NCBI GenBank assembly: GCA_005884465.1
Contig: VAZH01000101.1
Location: 1 to 14,265 of the forward strand
DNA: 14,265 nt
Source: Alphaproteobacteria bacterium
GTDB taxonomy: Bacteria; Pseudomonadota; Alphaproteobacteria; Rhizobiales; Xanthobacteraceae
Direction of reading: 5' to 3'
Shown here one piece after another: positions 1 to 7,059 of the stretch. A model generated the notes under the pieces. That model searched no databases. It saw only the letters and a program-made list of their open reading frames with translations, and was not told the origin of the DNA. Position 1 is the first letter of the stretch. Every line of letters begins with the position of its first letter. The position numbers and the translations under genes are program-made.

Positions 1-326
1 CCACGTCGGTCGGAAGACTTGCAAGCCAATCAAGACCGGTTGCGATCGATCCGGCGACGTCGTCGAAATTGAACTCTTCCTTACGGAATACCGCGTTTGT
101 GCCGACTTGCCAGATCACCAGCGCCGGGGCTTCGCCGATGACGTCAGGCTCGAAGCGCGACAGCTCGGATGGCGCTTCCTGGCCGCTCATCCCGCGGTTG
201 AGAACGTCGATCATGCGGTCGTGAAAGCCGTCTCGCCGGATAAGGCAAGACATCGCCCACGCCCGCCGTCGACGACGAGCCAATCGTCACGATCTTGATT
301 TTCCGCTGACGTTTCAGGCTTCGCAT
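1..326 (-). pseudogene. GDSL/SGNH-family hydrolase, frameshifted and cut by window edge
   Basis: This is the amino-terminal part of an SGNH-fold esterase/lipase. From an ATG at 326 the protein reads into IKIVTIGSSSTAGVGD, where GSSSTAG (residues 16-22) is a variant of the GDSL block I and its central Ser is the expected nucleophile. After the YPAR segment the frame is lost and runs into unrelated residues. The homologous continuation resumes in another frame at about 225-240 as FHDRMIDVLNRGMSGQEAP, followed by PALVIWQVGTNAVF, the block III-like segment that carries the oxyanion Asn. The net change equals one extra base or two missing bases. The catalytic Asp-His block would lie beyond the left edge. 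No strong ribosome binding site precedes 326; another ATG near 395 opens a different frame. A sequencing error rather than a true mutation is possible. The family call is fairly sure; pseudogene status depends on read quality. Confidence 0.7.
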
Positions 327-336
327 CAAATGTGGA

Positions 337-362
337 AGGATATTTGAACGCCACAATATCCT
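337..362. repeat. 8-bp inverted repeat upstream of the esterase start
   Basis: AGGATATT (337-344) and AATATCCT (355-362) are perfect inverted arms separated by 10 bases. They lie just upstream of the esterase start at 326, inside the divergent 180-base gap before the SDR gene. This could be an operator or a short leader hairpin for the minus-strand gene. No regulator can be named. Confidence 0.4.
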
Positions 363-506
363 GGTGGGTATCGCAATGCGGCGGGATTTCTGCCATGTGC
401 GTATCCATCCTCTGCGCAATCGTTGGCGGGAGTCTATTTGGACGCAATTCTCGCGCGCAACGCAAATGATTTTCGCCTCTAGCTGGTGTGAACCGGGAGA
501 CTGATC

Positions 507-1187
507 ATGGATGGAAAAGTCGTTGTCGTGACCGGCGCCTCGGGCGCGCTCGGCAAGGTAGTTGCGGAGGCGGCGCTTGCGCGGGGCGCAAAAGTGGCCG
601 GCGTGGATCACGCGGCGTCGCAGATCTCGGCGACGGCCAATCGGACCGAACTCGGCGGCGTCGATCTTTCCGATGCGGCACAAGCCAAAAAGGCGATCGA
701 CGCTGCCACATCGCATTTCGGCAGGCTCGATGCCTTGATCAATATCGCCGGCGGCTTTGCGTTCGAGACGGTCACCGAGGGCGATCCGAAAACCTGGCAG
801 CGCATGTATGCGCTCAACGTGCTCACCGCGCTGAATGCGTCGCGATCGGCGATCCCGCATCTCGCCGCTTCCCCCTCGGCCCGGATCGTCAATGTCGGCG
901 CGATGGCTGCGCTGCAGGCGGGCGCCGGCATGGGAGCCTACGCCGCGTCCAAGGCCGGCGTGCATCGCCTCACCGAGGCGCTCGCCGCCGAATGGAAAGG
1001 CAAGATCACCGTCAACGCCGTGCTGCCGTCGATCATCGACACGGCAGCCAATCGCGCCAGCATGCCGAAAGCGGATTTCAGCAAATGGGTGACGCCGCAA
1101 GAACTGGCCGAGGTGATCCTGTTTCTCGCAAGCGATGCCGCAGGCGCCGTCACCGGCGCCCTGCTGCCGGTGAGCGGGCGGGTGTAA
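507..1187 (+). CDS. Short-chain dehydrogenase/reductase (SDR), QDPR-like active site
   Basis: This is a 226-residue Rossmann-fold oxidoreductase of the short-chain dehydrogenase family, probably cytoplasmic and NAD(P)-dependent. The cofactor motif TGASGALG is at residues 9-16, NIAG at 79-82 takes the place of NNAG, and the active-site YAASK is at 145-149. The position 13 residues before the Tyr, normally the catalytic Ser, is Ala132 in the run NVGAMAAL. The same Tyr-Lys-without-Ser arrangement is known in quinonoid dihydropteridine reductase, which the region resembles, so a pteridine or quinonoid substrate is a possibility and not a conclusion. Start choice: GGGAGA precedes the ATG by a normal distance. 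The stop lies 3 bases from the stop of the convergent GrlR-like gene, so the two genes leave no room for a terminator between them. The substrate is unknown. Confidence 0.9.
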   Translation: MDGKVVVVTGASGALGKVVAEAALARGAKVAGVDHAASQISATANRTELGGVDLSDAAQAKKAIDAATSHFGRLDALINIAGGFAFETVTEGDPKTWQRMYALNVLTALNASRSAIPHLAASPSARIVNVGAMAALQAGAGMGAYAASKAGVHRLTEALAAEWKGKITVNAVLPSIIDTAANRASMPKADFSKWVTPQELAEVILFLASDAAGAVTGALLPVSGRV

Positions 1188-1190
1188 GCC

Positions 1191-1898
1191 TCACGCCTCC
1201 GCCAGCTTCTTCAAGACGGCGCTAAAACGAATGCTGCGCTTGCCGGCCAGCGCAGTCGCTTCCGCAACCGCGCCTTCATCGGTGTAGCTGCCGGAAAAGC
1301 CGATGCCGACCTCATAGCCGCCGAACACCGGCCGCTCGCCCTGGCTCGGCGTGTGTTCGTGGTTGACGAGTTCGCCCTTCCACCTGCCGTTCGCGCTGGT
1401 GTAGGCGCCGACATAATCGAAGAAGGCGTCGCCACCGCGAATCTTGCCATCGTGCAGCACCATGACGCCGGTGTTGCCGCCGTCGATGCCGTCAAGCATC
1501 CGGATATGAATAGAGTAAAGACCATTGCTGATGCCGCCTTTGCCGGCCGCAACGACTGGCGGCGCGGCCTCTTCGCTGATGGGGGTCATCACCGAGTTGA
1601 AGACAACGCCGGGCAATTGCGTCGCGCCGCCTTCGAAAAAATATTGCTCGCCCTGCTGCCTGCCTTTGAGCGAGAGCGTGACCTTGTCGGCCTTGAACAG
1701 GGGTTGGAAATTCGGATCCTCGTTGTGGCGCAACGTCGATATCTCGACTGATACCTCGCCGCGATCGGATTCCTGGTAGGTGCCGATGAAAGCGAAGGCC
1801 GAATTGCCGCCCATCATCTTGCCGTCATAGACATAGAGCACGCCGCGGCGCGAACCGTGCACCGTATGCATCTCGACCTTGTAAAGTCCCTTCAGCAT
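1191..1898 (-). CDS. Two-domain GrlR-like protein
   Basis: The 235-residue product is a tandem of two domains resembling GrlR, a small beta-barrel protein known in enteropathogenic E. coli as a repressor of the LEE secretion locus. The first domain opens with LKGLYKVEM and has VYDGKMMGGNSAF; it is the more diverged. A short linker rich in Glu, Ala and Pro leads to the second, which opens with SNGLYSIHIRMLDG and continues GGNTGVMVLHDGKIRGGDAFF, GAYTSANGRWKGE and SIRF. There is no signal peptide or membrane segment. I start at the ATG at 1898 because GGAG stands five bases before it and the domain begins at once; a longer frame to 1949 adds residues unlike the domain. It lies 87 bases downstream of the single-domain paralogue and probably shares its transcript. 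The role is unproven; a regulatory or binding role is inferred from the family only. Confidence 0.8.
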   Translation of the reverse strand: MLKGLYKVEMHTVHGSRRGVLYVYDGKMMGGNSAFAFIGTYQESDRGEVSVEISTLRHNEDPNFQPLFKADKVTLSLKGRQQGEQYFFEGGATQLPGVVFNSVMTPISEEAAPPVVAAGKGGISNGLYSIHIRMLDGIDGGNTGVMVLHDGKIRGGDAFFDYVGAYTSANGRWKGELVNHEHTPSQGERPVFGGYEVGIGFSGSYTDEGAVAEATALAGKRSIRFSAVLKKLAEA

Positions 1899-1985
1899 TC
1901 CCGCTCCGGCCCAGAATCCCGGCCTGCAGCCTATTGTCTCTGTCGGCACGCCACAACGCCGAAGCCTGCGGGCGACGGGCTCCGC

Positions 1986-2330
1986 TCAGTCCGGGATCAG
2001 CAGCCGCAGCTTCGATTTGAATCGAATGCTCTGCTTGCCGGCGAGCGCAATGCCGTCGGCTTCGGCGGTTTCATCGGTATAGGTTCCGGTAAATCCGATG
2101 GTCACCACCTTGCGTTCCCAAACCGGCCGTTCGCCGAACGTCGGCGAATGCTCTTGATTGGTCACTTCGCCCTTCCATTTGCCGTTTCCCGACGTGTAGG
2201 TGCCATAGGCATAAAAGAACGAGTCGCCCCCGCGCAGCGTACCATCCCGCACTACCATGACGCCCTGATTGCCGCCCTGAACGCCGTCAAGCATCTCCAC
2301 GGTGATATGGTAGAGGCCGTTCCTGATCAT
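1986..2330 (-). CDS. Single-domain GrlR-like protein
   Basis: A 114-residue soluble protein consisting of one GrlR-like domain. It begins MIRNGLYHITVEMLDG and has GGNQGVMVVRDGTLRGGDSFF, GTYTSGNGKWKGE, the segment EHSPTFGERPVW and a closing ALAGKQSIRF. It aligns from end to end with the second domain of the downstream gene (1191-1898), with well over half of the positions identical by eye and one small gap, so the pair arose by duplication. The ATG at 2330 follows AAGGCG at normal distance and is the first residue before the domain. It is the first gene of a likely two-gene minus-strand unit. No type III secretion gene or GrlA-like activator is visible within the window. The function is unknown beyond family resemblance. 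Confidence 0.8.
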   Translation of the reverse strand: MIRNGLYHITVEMLDGVQGGNQGVMVVRDGTLRGGDSFFYAYGTYTSGNGKWKGEVTNQEHSPTFGERPVWERKVVTIGFTGTYTDETAEADGIALAGKQSIRFKSKLRLLIPD

Positions 2331-2463
2331 GACACGCGCCTTAATTGTCTAGTCGGGCACAGGATAGCCGCTCCTGCGCTGGCTGATCAAATCCCGGCGT
2401 CTGCGATCCGCGATCCGGGTTAAACTATAGGCACTGAGTCGCGCATGCGGCACCGGAGCCCCC

Positions 2464-3162
2464 TTGGAAACCGCGCTTTATCTGCCCGTCAAACGCTTCC
2501 TGGAAAACCTCGGCTTCACGGTCAAGGGCGAAGTCGGTGGCTGCGACCTCGTGGCGCTCAGCGGCGACGAGCCGCCAATCGTCGTGATTGGCGAACTCAA
2601 GCTCTCCTTCAATCTTGAGCTGCTTCTGCAGGCGGTTGACCGCGCCGGCGCCTGCGACGAGGTCTGGCTTGCCGCCAAAATGTCTGTGCGCGGCAAGGGA
2701 CGCGAGAGCGACGCGCGCTATCGCAATCTCTGCCGCCGGCTCGGCTTTGGCATGCTCGCGGTCACCTCAACCGGCGACGTCGAGGTGATCGTCAAGCCGC
2801 CCACGACAGGCCCGCGCCGCAATCCCAAAAAGCGCTCGCGCCTGGTCGCCGAGCATCGGCGCCGCGTGGGTGATCCGGTATTGGGCGGAAGCACACGCGC
2901 ACCAATCATGACGGCCTATCGCCAGCAGGCGCTGGCCTGCGCATCCGAGCTGTCGCGAGGGCCGCGGCGTGTGCGGGATCTCAAGCCCGAGATTCCCGAT
3001 GCGCCGAAAATTCTGCTGCACAACGTTTACGGCTGGTTCGATCGCGCCGAGCGCGGCATCTATGTCCTGACCGATGCCGGGCGCGCCGCGCTGAAGCGCT
3101 GGCCGCAGCAGACGATGGTGGTAGACGTTGCAAGCGCTGGCGATTCAATTCCGCCAAGATGA
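2464..3162 (+). CDS. DUF2161 family protein, predicted PD-(D/E)XK nuclease fold
   Basis: A 232-residue protein that I recognise as the DUF2161 family, annotated as a putative PD-(D/E)XK phosphodiesterase. The amino-terminal half carries the fold's signature: GGCDLVAL with Asp28, a strand ending in GELKL with Glu44 and Lys46, then an LLLQAVDR helix with Gln56. This is the D...ExK...Q pattern of metal-dependent nucleases. A basic linker (about residues 111-136) joins a carboxy-terminal part (about 148-215) that looks like a winged-helix DNA-binding segment and includes NVYGWFDRAERGIYVLTDAG. The start is TTG at 2464: GGAG sits five bases upstream and no in-frame ATG fits. An AT-rich TTAAACTATAG lies about 40 bases upstream and could hold a -10 element. 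The ABM gene follows after 28 bases. The biological substrate is unknown. Confidence 0.82.
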   Translation: METALYLPVKRFLENLGFTVKGEVGGCDLVALSGDEPPIVVIGELKLSFNLELLLQAVDRAGACDEVWLAAKMSVRGKGRESDARYRNLCRRLGFGMLAVTSTGDVEVIVKPPTTGPRRNPKKRSRLVAEHRRRVGDPVLGGSTRAPIMTAYRQQALACASELSRGPRRVRDLKPEIPDAPKILLHNVYGWFDRAERGIYVLTDAGRAALKRWPQQTMVVDVASAGDSIPPR

Positions 3163-3190
3163 CGGGAAAACAAAAACAGGGGAGGACAAG

Positions 3191-3490
3191 ATGATCGTGG
3201 TGACCGGCAGCGTGACGGCGCGGGAAGATTCTCTCGATGAGGTTCGCAGATTGAGTCTCGAACATGTCCATCGCTCGCGCAAAGAGCCTGGATGCATCTC
3301 TCATGCCGTGCATGTAGATTGCGAGAACTCACTGCGGCTGGTGTTCATCGAGCAGTGGACCGATCGCGCCGCGCTATCGGCGCATTTCGCGGTTCCCGCC
3401 TCGCGAAATTTCGTCCGCGCGCTGCAGCCACTCGCCGCCGCAGCCACGACGATTGAGATTTACGACGCCACCAGGCTGGAAAATCTTTAA
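3191..3490 (+). CDS. Antibiotic biosynthesis monooxygenase (ABM) domain protein
   Basis: A 99-residue single-domain protein of the ABM/quinol-monooxygenase type, a ferredoxin-like fold that usually works as a dimer and oxidises or binds small aromatic or quinone compounds without a cofactor. The family landmarks are the opening strand MIVVTGSVTA, the helix around EVRRLSLEHVHRSRKEPGC, the strand SLRLVFIEQWTDRAAL with its W-T-D-R-A-A-L turn, and the helix AHFAVPASRNFVRAL. The ATG at 3191 is preceded by a near-perfect GGGGAGG; an in-frame ATG 63 bases earlier lies inside the preceding gene and adds non-homologous residues. It probably shares a transcript with the DUF2161 gene 28 bases upstream. 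The true substrate is not evident, and some members have no proven oxygenase activity. Confidence 0.85.
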   Translation: MIVVTGSVTAREDSLDEVRRLSLEHVHRSRKEPGCISHAVHVDCENSLRLVFIEQWTDRAALSAHFAVPASRNFVRALQPLAAAATTIEIYDATRLENL

Positions 3491-3530
3491 ATCAATCAAT
3501 GCATAGCTGGATTGCCACACCAATTTCATA

Positions 3531-3541
3531 TTGCAATGCAA
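3531..3541. repeat. 11-bp palindrome TTGCAATGCAA
   Basis: TTGCA-A-TGCAA is a perfect palindrome around one central base, 42 bases before the start of the small protein gene at 3584. A related palindrome lies at 4686-4696. It may be an operator half-site pair; a short palindrome like this can also arise by chance. Confidence 0.3.
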
Positions 3542-3583
3542 CATGAGGCCTCCTAGGTATTTCAGATCAGACAAGAGGCCCCG

Positions 3584-3886
3584 ATGAGCGAAGACTGGAA
3601 TACGAAATATGGACGGCGGCGCGTCCGTCGCGATCCGCCGACGCTGGATGAAGCTATCTTCGCTGCGATCGGCATCACCGACGATCAGGAAGCGCAGGCT
3701 GAAATCGCCGCTTCGCTGATGGGGCTGCCGATCGAATCGGTGCAGGCCGAAGTGAAGAAGGCCGGGCGCCTCTCCGCGCGATCGTCGACCCGGGTCATCG
3801 CGGGCGAACAAGGCGCGCAGCGCTCGGTCGTGGTCGAGCGCCGCGTCGTCAGAAGATTCGGCAACGACAAGCGCACCGGCACTTAG
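3584..3886 (+). CDS. Small conserved hypothetical protein
   Basis: A 100-residue soluble protein rich in Arg and Glu with no named domain I recognise. It opens with a charged stretch (MSEDWNTKYGRRRVRR), followed by a region predicted to be helical (about residues 21-62: LDEAIFAAIGITDD, then AEIAASLMGLPIESVQAEVKKAG), and ends in a basic, probably disordered tail with VVVERRVVRRFG. The pattern resembles short proteins of Bradyrhizobium-type genomes. AGAGG lies a normal distance before the ATG. The frame has clear coding character and no competing antisense gene. The upstream gap of 93 bases includes an 11-base palindrome at 3531-3541. The function is unknown. Confidence 0.7.
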   Translation: MSEDWNTKYGRRRVRRDPPTLDEAIFAAIGITDDQEAQAEIAASLMGLPIESVQAEVKKAGRLSARSSTRVIAGEQGAQRSVVVERRVVRRFGNDKRTGT

Positions 3887-3947
3887 TTATGATCCGGAAA
3901 CCTGACCACCGGTTTTCCGAAAAGATCATGCTCAAGATAAGGAGATG

Positions 3948-3980
3948 AGATCATGATCCGATTAAATCGGATCATGATCT
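3948..3980. repeat. Perfect 33-bp palindrome, likely dispersed repeat or terminator hairpin
   Basis: Sixteen-base arms beginning AGATCATGATCCGATT pair perfectly around a single central A at 3964. The element lies between two convergent genes and shares two bases with the stop codon of the GNAT gene (3979-3981). Just upstream (about 3893-3937) is a second, imperfect inverted pair, CGGAAACC and GGTTTTCCG. I recall sequences of this form as dispersed intergenic repeats in Bradyrhizobium-like genomes. No T-run follows on either strand, so termination or transcript-end protection is only inferred. Confidence 0.75.
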
Positions 3981-4626
3981 AGGCGTGCCTCTGCGCGTGA
4001 CGCTGTGCTGTCAGGCCCAGGCCATACATTCTGAGATACAACTGCCAATACGCGCGGTTGAGATTGATCATTGCGCGTGCCGCGGCGATCGGTGTCGCGA
4101 TCGCAAGTCCTGCAAACGGCGACAGCGGTTGCTGCGTTAGATCGATGCTGCCGGTGGATTCGCCGTGGCGGAAGGTCAGATGCGCGCCGAACTTGTTGGC
4201 AAGCGACCGCATCGCGTGATTCTGCGCGCCGGTCGTGATCCGCAGGGAGTGGTAGCCCTTCGATCGCGCTTCTGCGATCAGCTTTTTGAACAGGATGCTG
4301 CCGACGCCCTGCCGTCGCACGCTCGCCTCAACGCTGAAAGCGATCTCCGGTAGTGAATCCGGGGATTGATCCGGCGGATGCAGCTCCGCCGCGCCGCGTA
4401 CCACGCCGTTTTCGAAATAGGCGATGATGATCGTGCCATCGTCGGCGCATTTCGCGGCATAGCGTTCAATGAAGCTGTCATCCATGAAGCCCTGGAAGCG
4501 GTCATGACGGCTCACGCGATCGAGCCGCAACAGATGATCGCGCAGCAGCGGCAATTCCTCCTGCTGACGCAGGATCCGAACATTGCCCTTGGCACGTGTC
4601 GAATGGGTGAAATCTTGATAGGTCAC
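3979..4626 (-). CDS. GNAT-family N-acetyltransferase
   Basis: A 215-residue protein with a GCN5-related acetyltransferase fold, which moves an acetyl group from acetyl-CoA to an amine. The core runs from about residue 17 to 165. Strand 4 is EIAFSVEASV, followed by the acetyl-CoA pyrophosphate loop RRQGVG (104-109), a helix LFKKLIAEARSKGYHSL, and the strand and helix TTGAQNHAMRSLANKFGAHL. The tail (about 170-215) is less typical and ends in a short repeat, AQRHAQRHA. The start is GTG at 4626, seven bases after AAGAGGAG; the frame remains open to 4680, but those extra residues are unlike the family. The substrate is unknown. It is divergent from the AraC-family gene across 251 bases, and that alone does not link it to nitrile metabolism. 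Confidence 0.85.
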   Translation of the reverse strand: MTYQDFTHSTRAKGNVRILRQQEELPLLRDHLLRLDRVSRHDRFQGFMDDSFIERYAAKCADDGTIIIAYFENGVVRGAAELHPPDQSPDSLPEIAFSVEASVRRQGVGSILFKKLIAEARSKGYHSLRITTGAQNHAMRSLANKFGAHLTFRHGESTGSIDLTQQPLSPFAGLAIATPIAAARAMINLNRAYWQLYLRMYGLGLTAQRHAQRHA

Positions 4627-4679
4627 GTCATAACTCCTCTTGGATGGCCCTCGAGGAGGCGTCGAATCCCTAGACCACA

Positions 4680-4708
4680 AATATTGTGCATTGCACCATG
4701 AAATTCAA
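4680..4708 (-). promoter_or_regulatory. Possible sigma70-type promoter for the GNAT gene
   Basis: On the minus strand TTGAAT (4703-4708) and AATATT (4680-4685) are separated by 17 bases, each matching four of six consensus positions. Transcription would start near 4672, giving a leader of about 45 bases before the GTG. The spacer contains the GTGCATTGCAC palindrome, a position where a bound protein would block polymerase. This is a pattern match only. Confidence 0.35.
4686..4696. repeat. 11-bp palindrome GTGCATTGCAC
   Basis: A perfect palindrome around one central base in the divergent gap between the GNAT and AraC-family genes, sharing the TGCA-N-TGCA core with the one at 3531-3541. It overlaps the spacer of the candidate GNAT promoter. 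It may be an operator, but two short copies are weak evidence. Confidence 0.3.
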
Positions 4709-4877
4709 GGCCGCTTCCCGCCTCAAAAAGCGGCAATAATTCGACAACATGAACGCGCCACAAGTTTGCCGTTGTTAAGAATCCCTTGACCTTTGAAGCG
4801 GTCGGCAAGCTACTTGCTAGGATTGGAATTGAACTAGGCCTTTGGCCCACCGTCGGACGAATTCTTGGAGGTCCATC

Positions 4878-5831
4878 GTGGCTATTGTGCTCGACACAAG
4901 TTCTTCAGTTCCGGATCGACGACTTGCAGTCTGGCAAGACATCGTTTGCGATACCTTTGTCGGGCTCGATTGCCAGTCGGATATGCACGACGGGTTTTGG
5001 GGTTCGGTTTCGCAGTCGACGATCGGGCCTGCGACGTGTACGCGAGTCGATTCCTGCGCCCAGCGGGTGCTCCGTACGCCTTCCCGGATCGCGCGCGCCA
5101 GTGAAGATTTCGTGCTGGTCACCTTGGGAACCAGCGGCGTGAACGGCGTGTTTCAGGATGGCCGCGAAGCTATCGTATCTGCGGGTCAGTTCGTCATTTA
5201 CGACACCACCCGCCCCTACGAGCTGCGCTTCGACGACAGCTTTTCGCAGACGATTTTTCAGATGCCCAGGAAGCTTCTGCAACAGCGCATCGGCTCATTC
5301 GACACGTTGACCGCAACCACTTTCTCCGGCGATCGACCGCTCGAACGACTGGCCTATGAGTTCCTGCTCGGCATGAGCAAGACTATCGACCACGTCGATC
5401 CCGCCACCGCAGCCCGCCTGCTGGACCAAGGGCTGGATCTCGTCGCGATGACCTTCGCCGAGAGGATGCGTGAGCGTTCGGCGGACCAGTCATTTCACAG
5501 ATCCGCCCTGCTCTATCGTCTCAAGAACTACATCCTGACACATCTGCGCGATCCCGAACTGTCGATGCCGCGCGCAGCGGCGGCCATTGGAATCTCGCCG
5601 CGCTATGCCAGCGATTTGATGGCCGCCGAACAGACCTCGTTCCGCAGCTACGTCCAGGCGCAACGTCTGGAGCGATGCAAGCGCGATCTGTCAGACCCCG
5701 CCCAGGTGGCTCGGCACGTCGGCGAAATCGCATTCGCCTGGGGCTTCAACGACCTCGCCCACTTCAGCCGAATCTTCAAGCAAAGGTTCGGCGTCTCGCC
5801 GCGCGAATGGCGCGAGCACGCGGCGCAGTAA
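4878..5831 (+). CDS. AraC-family transcriptional regulator
   Basis: A 317-residue regulator, inferred to control the nitrilase-aldoxime dehydratase genes just downstream. Residues about 15-190 form the ligand-sensing half (AraC_binding_2 type, as in NitR/FeaR-like activators), with the segment [20 protein letters not shown]. Residues about 215-312 form the paired helix-turn-helix domain: [20 protein letters not shown] in the first and the family signature [20 protein letters not shown] in the second. Start choice: GGAGG lies six bases before a GTG at 4878; an in-frame ATG at 4842 has no comparable site. The next gene starts 188 bases further on in the same direction, enough for a separate regulated promoter. 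Activators of this type commonly respond to the pathway substrate, here perhaps an aldoxime or nitrile. The family is sure; the target is inferred. Confidence 0.93.
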   Translation: MAIVLDTSSSVPDRRLAVWQDIVCDTFVGLDCQSDMHDGFWGSVSQSTIGPATCTRVDSCAQRVLRTPSRIARASEDFVLVTLGTSGVNGVFQDGREAIVSAGQFVIYDTTRPYELRFDDSFSQTIFQMPRKLLQQRIGSFDTLTATTFSGDRPLERLAYEFLLGMSKTIDHVDPATAARLLDQGLDLVAMTFAERMRERSADQSFHRSALLYRLKNYILTHLRDPELSMPRAAAAIGISPRYASDLMAAEQTSFRSYVQAQRLERCKRDLSDPAQVARHVGEIAFAWGFNDLAHFSRIFKQRFGVSPREWREHAAQ

Positions 5832-6019
5832 CCCGTCTTCCGGTCGGCTCCCTTCCCGCAGTACGCCACCTCGCGTGCGGCGGCCCAGCCGAACCGCCTT
5901 GGGTTGCCATTCGCCGGTTAAGACAAGTTTTCGTTCCGCCACCGACAAGCAACGGGCCCGGCATCGCGGTAAGCTTCGGACCGACGATTGTCCGTCTTTT
6001 ATGCGAAAGGATGACGCCG
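5832..6019 (+). promoter_or_regulatory. Intergenic region likely holding the nitrilase operon promoter
   Basis: This 188-base gap follows the regulator gene and precedes the nitrilase. It is where an AraC-family protein would be expected to bind, usually as direct repeats next to the -35 region. I see no consensus sigma70 or sigma54 promoter and no clear repeated half-sites. The most AT-rich part is about 5920-5935 (TTAAGACAAGTTTTCG) and another lies just before the start (TTTTATGCGAAAGG). Confidence 0.35.
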
Positions 6020-7033
6020 ATGGGTCTGGTTCATCAGAAATACAAGGTTGCGGTGGTCCAGGCGGCGCCGGTTTGGCTCGATCTCGACGCAACCGTGGAC
6101 AAAACGATTGCCCTGATCGAACAGGCTGCCGCGCAGGGCGCGAAGCTGATTGCGTTTCCCGAGACCTTCATCCCCGGATATCCGTGGCAGATCTGGCTTG
6201 GAGCTCCCGCCTGGGCGATCGGCCGTGGCTTCGTGCAGCGCTATTTCGATAACTCGTTGTCATTTGACAGCCCGCAGGCCGACAAAATTCGCAAAGCCGT
6301 GAAGCGCGCCAAATTGACCGCGGTCATCGGCCTGTCCGAACGCGAGGGCGGCAGCCTCTATATCGCACAATGGCTGATCGGGCCCGACGGCGAGACCATT
6401 GCGAAGCGCCGCAAGCTGCGGCCGACCCATGCTGAACGCACCGTGTTCGGCGAGGGCGACGGCAGCGACCTCGCCGTCCATGATCGCGCTGACGTGGGAC
6501 GGCTCGGTGCGTTGTGCTGCTGGGAGCATCTGCAACCGCTGTCGAAATACGCGATGTATGCCCAGAACGAGCAGGTTCACGTCGGCGCCTGGCCGAGCTT
6601 CTCGTTGTACGACCCCTTCGCGCATGCGCTTGGGTGGGAAGTCAACAACGCGGCGAGCAAGATTTATGCTGTCGAGGGCTCGTGTTTCTTCCTCGGCCCG
6701 TGCGCGGTGGTCTCGCAGGCCATGATCGACGAGCTGTGCGACTCGCCCGAAAAACACGCCTTCCTGCACGCCGGCGGCGGCCACGCAGTGATCTATGGGC
6801 CGGATGGGAGTTCGCTTGCCGAGAAACTTCCACCCGATCAGGAGGGCATTCTGTATGCCGATATCGATCTCGGCATGATCGGCGTGGCGAAGAACGCCGC
6901 CGATCCCGCAGGACACTATTCCAGACCGGACGTCACCCGGCTGCTGCTCAACACTTCCCGCGCCAATCGCGTCGAGCATTTTACGCTGCCGATCGATGCC
7001 GAAGTCATGAGCGAAATCAGGCTTCAGGCCTGA
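6020..7033 (+). CDS. Nitrilase
   Basis: A 337-residue nitrilase (EC 3.5.5 class) that hydrolyses an organic nitrile to the carboxylic acid and ammonia in the cytoplasm. The length is typical of the family. The Glu-Lys-Cys triad is visible: Glu48 in [11 protein letters not shown], Lys132 in [11 protein letters not shown] and Cys167 in [11 protein letters not shown]. The last motif (CWEH) marks a true nitrilase rather than an amidase or carbamoylase of the same superfamily. Aromatic segment [20 protein letters not shown] follows the Glu. The start is set at ATG 6020, nine bases after AAAGG; an ATG at 6011 (three residues longer) directly abuts AAAGG and is less likely. The much longer open frame back to 5675 overlaps the regulator and is not coding. 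The aldoxime dehydratase gene follows after 26 bases, so the product probably takes over its nitrile. Aliphatic or arylacetonitrile preference cannot be told. Confidence 0.95.
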   Translation: MGLVHQKYKVAVVQAAPVWLDLDATVDKTIALIEQAAAQGAKLIAFPETFIPGYPWQIWLGAPAWAIGRGFVQRYFDNSLSFDSPQADKIRKAVKRAKLTAVIGLSEREGGSLYIAQWLIGPDGETIAKRRKLRPTHAERTVFGEGDGSDLAVHDRADVGRLGALCCWEHLQPLSKYAMYAQNEQVHVGAWPSFSLYDPFAHALGWEVNNAASKIYAVEGSCFFLGPCAVVSQAMIDELCDSPEKHAFLHAGGGHAVIYGPDGSSLAEKLPPDQEGILYADIDLGMIGVAKNAADPAGHYSRPDVTRLLLNTSRANRVEHFTLPIDAEVMSEIRLQA

Positions 7034-7059
7034 CGATCCAACCTCAACAGGAGCTGGCC

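Noticed and set aside
144..1100. Minus-strand open frame of 318 residues
   Set aside because: Only its last part (from 326) has protein-family character. The rest is antisense to the SDR gene, and its Arg/Gly/His-rich composition is typical of a GC-rich shadow frame.
4786..4823. TTGACC as a -35 box for the AraC-family gene
   Set aside because: The -35 match is good, but no acceptable -10 hexamer lies 16-18 bases downstream, so I do not list it as a promoter.
5675..6019. Long in-frame extension of the nitrilase
   Set aside because: It overlaps the end of the regulator gene in another frame, has low-complexity residues unlike nitrilases, and the family start lies at 6020 next to AAAGG.
5832..6019. 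Possible sigma54 promoter before the nitrilase
   Set aside because: No GG and GC pair with correct spacing matching TGGCAC-N5-TTGC was found, and an AraC-family activator does not require it.
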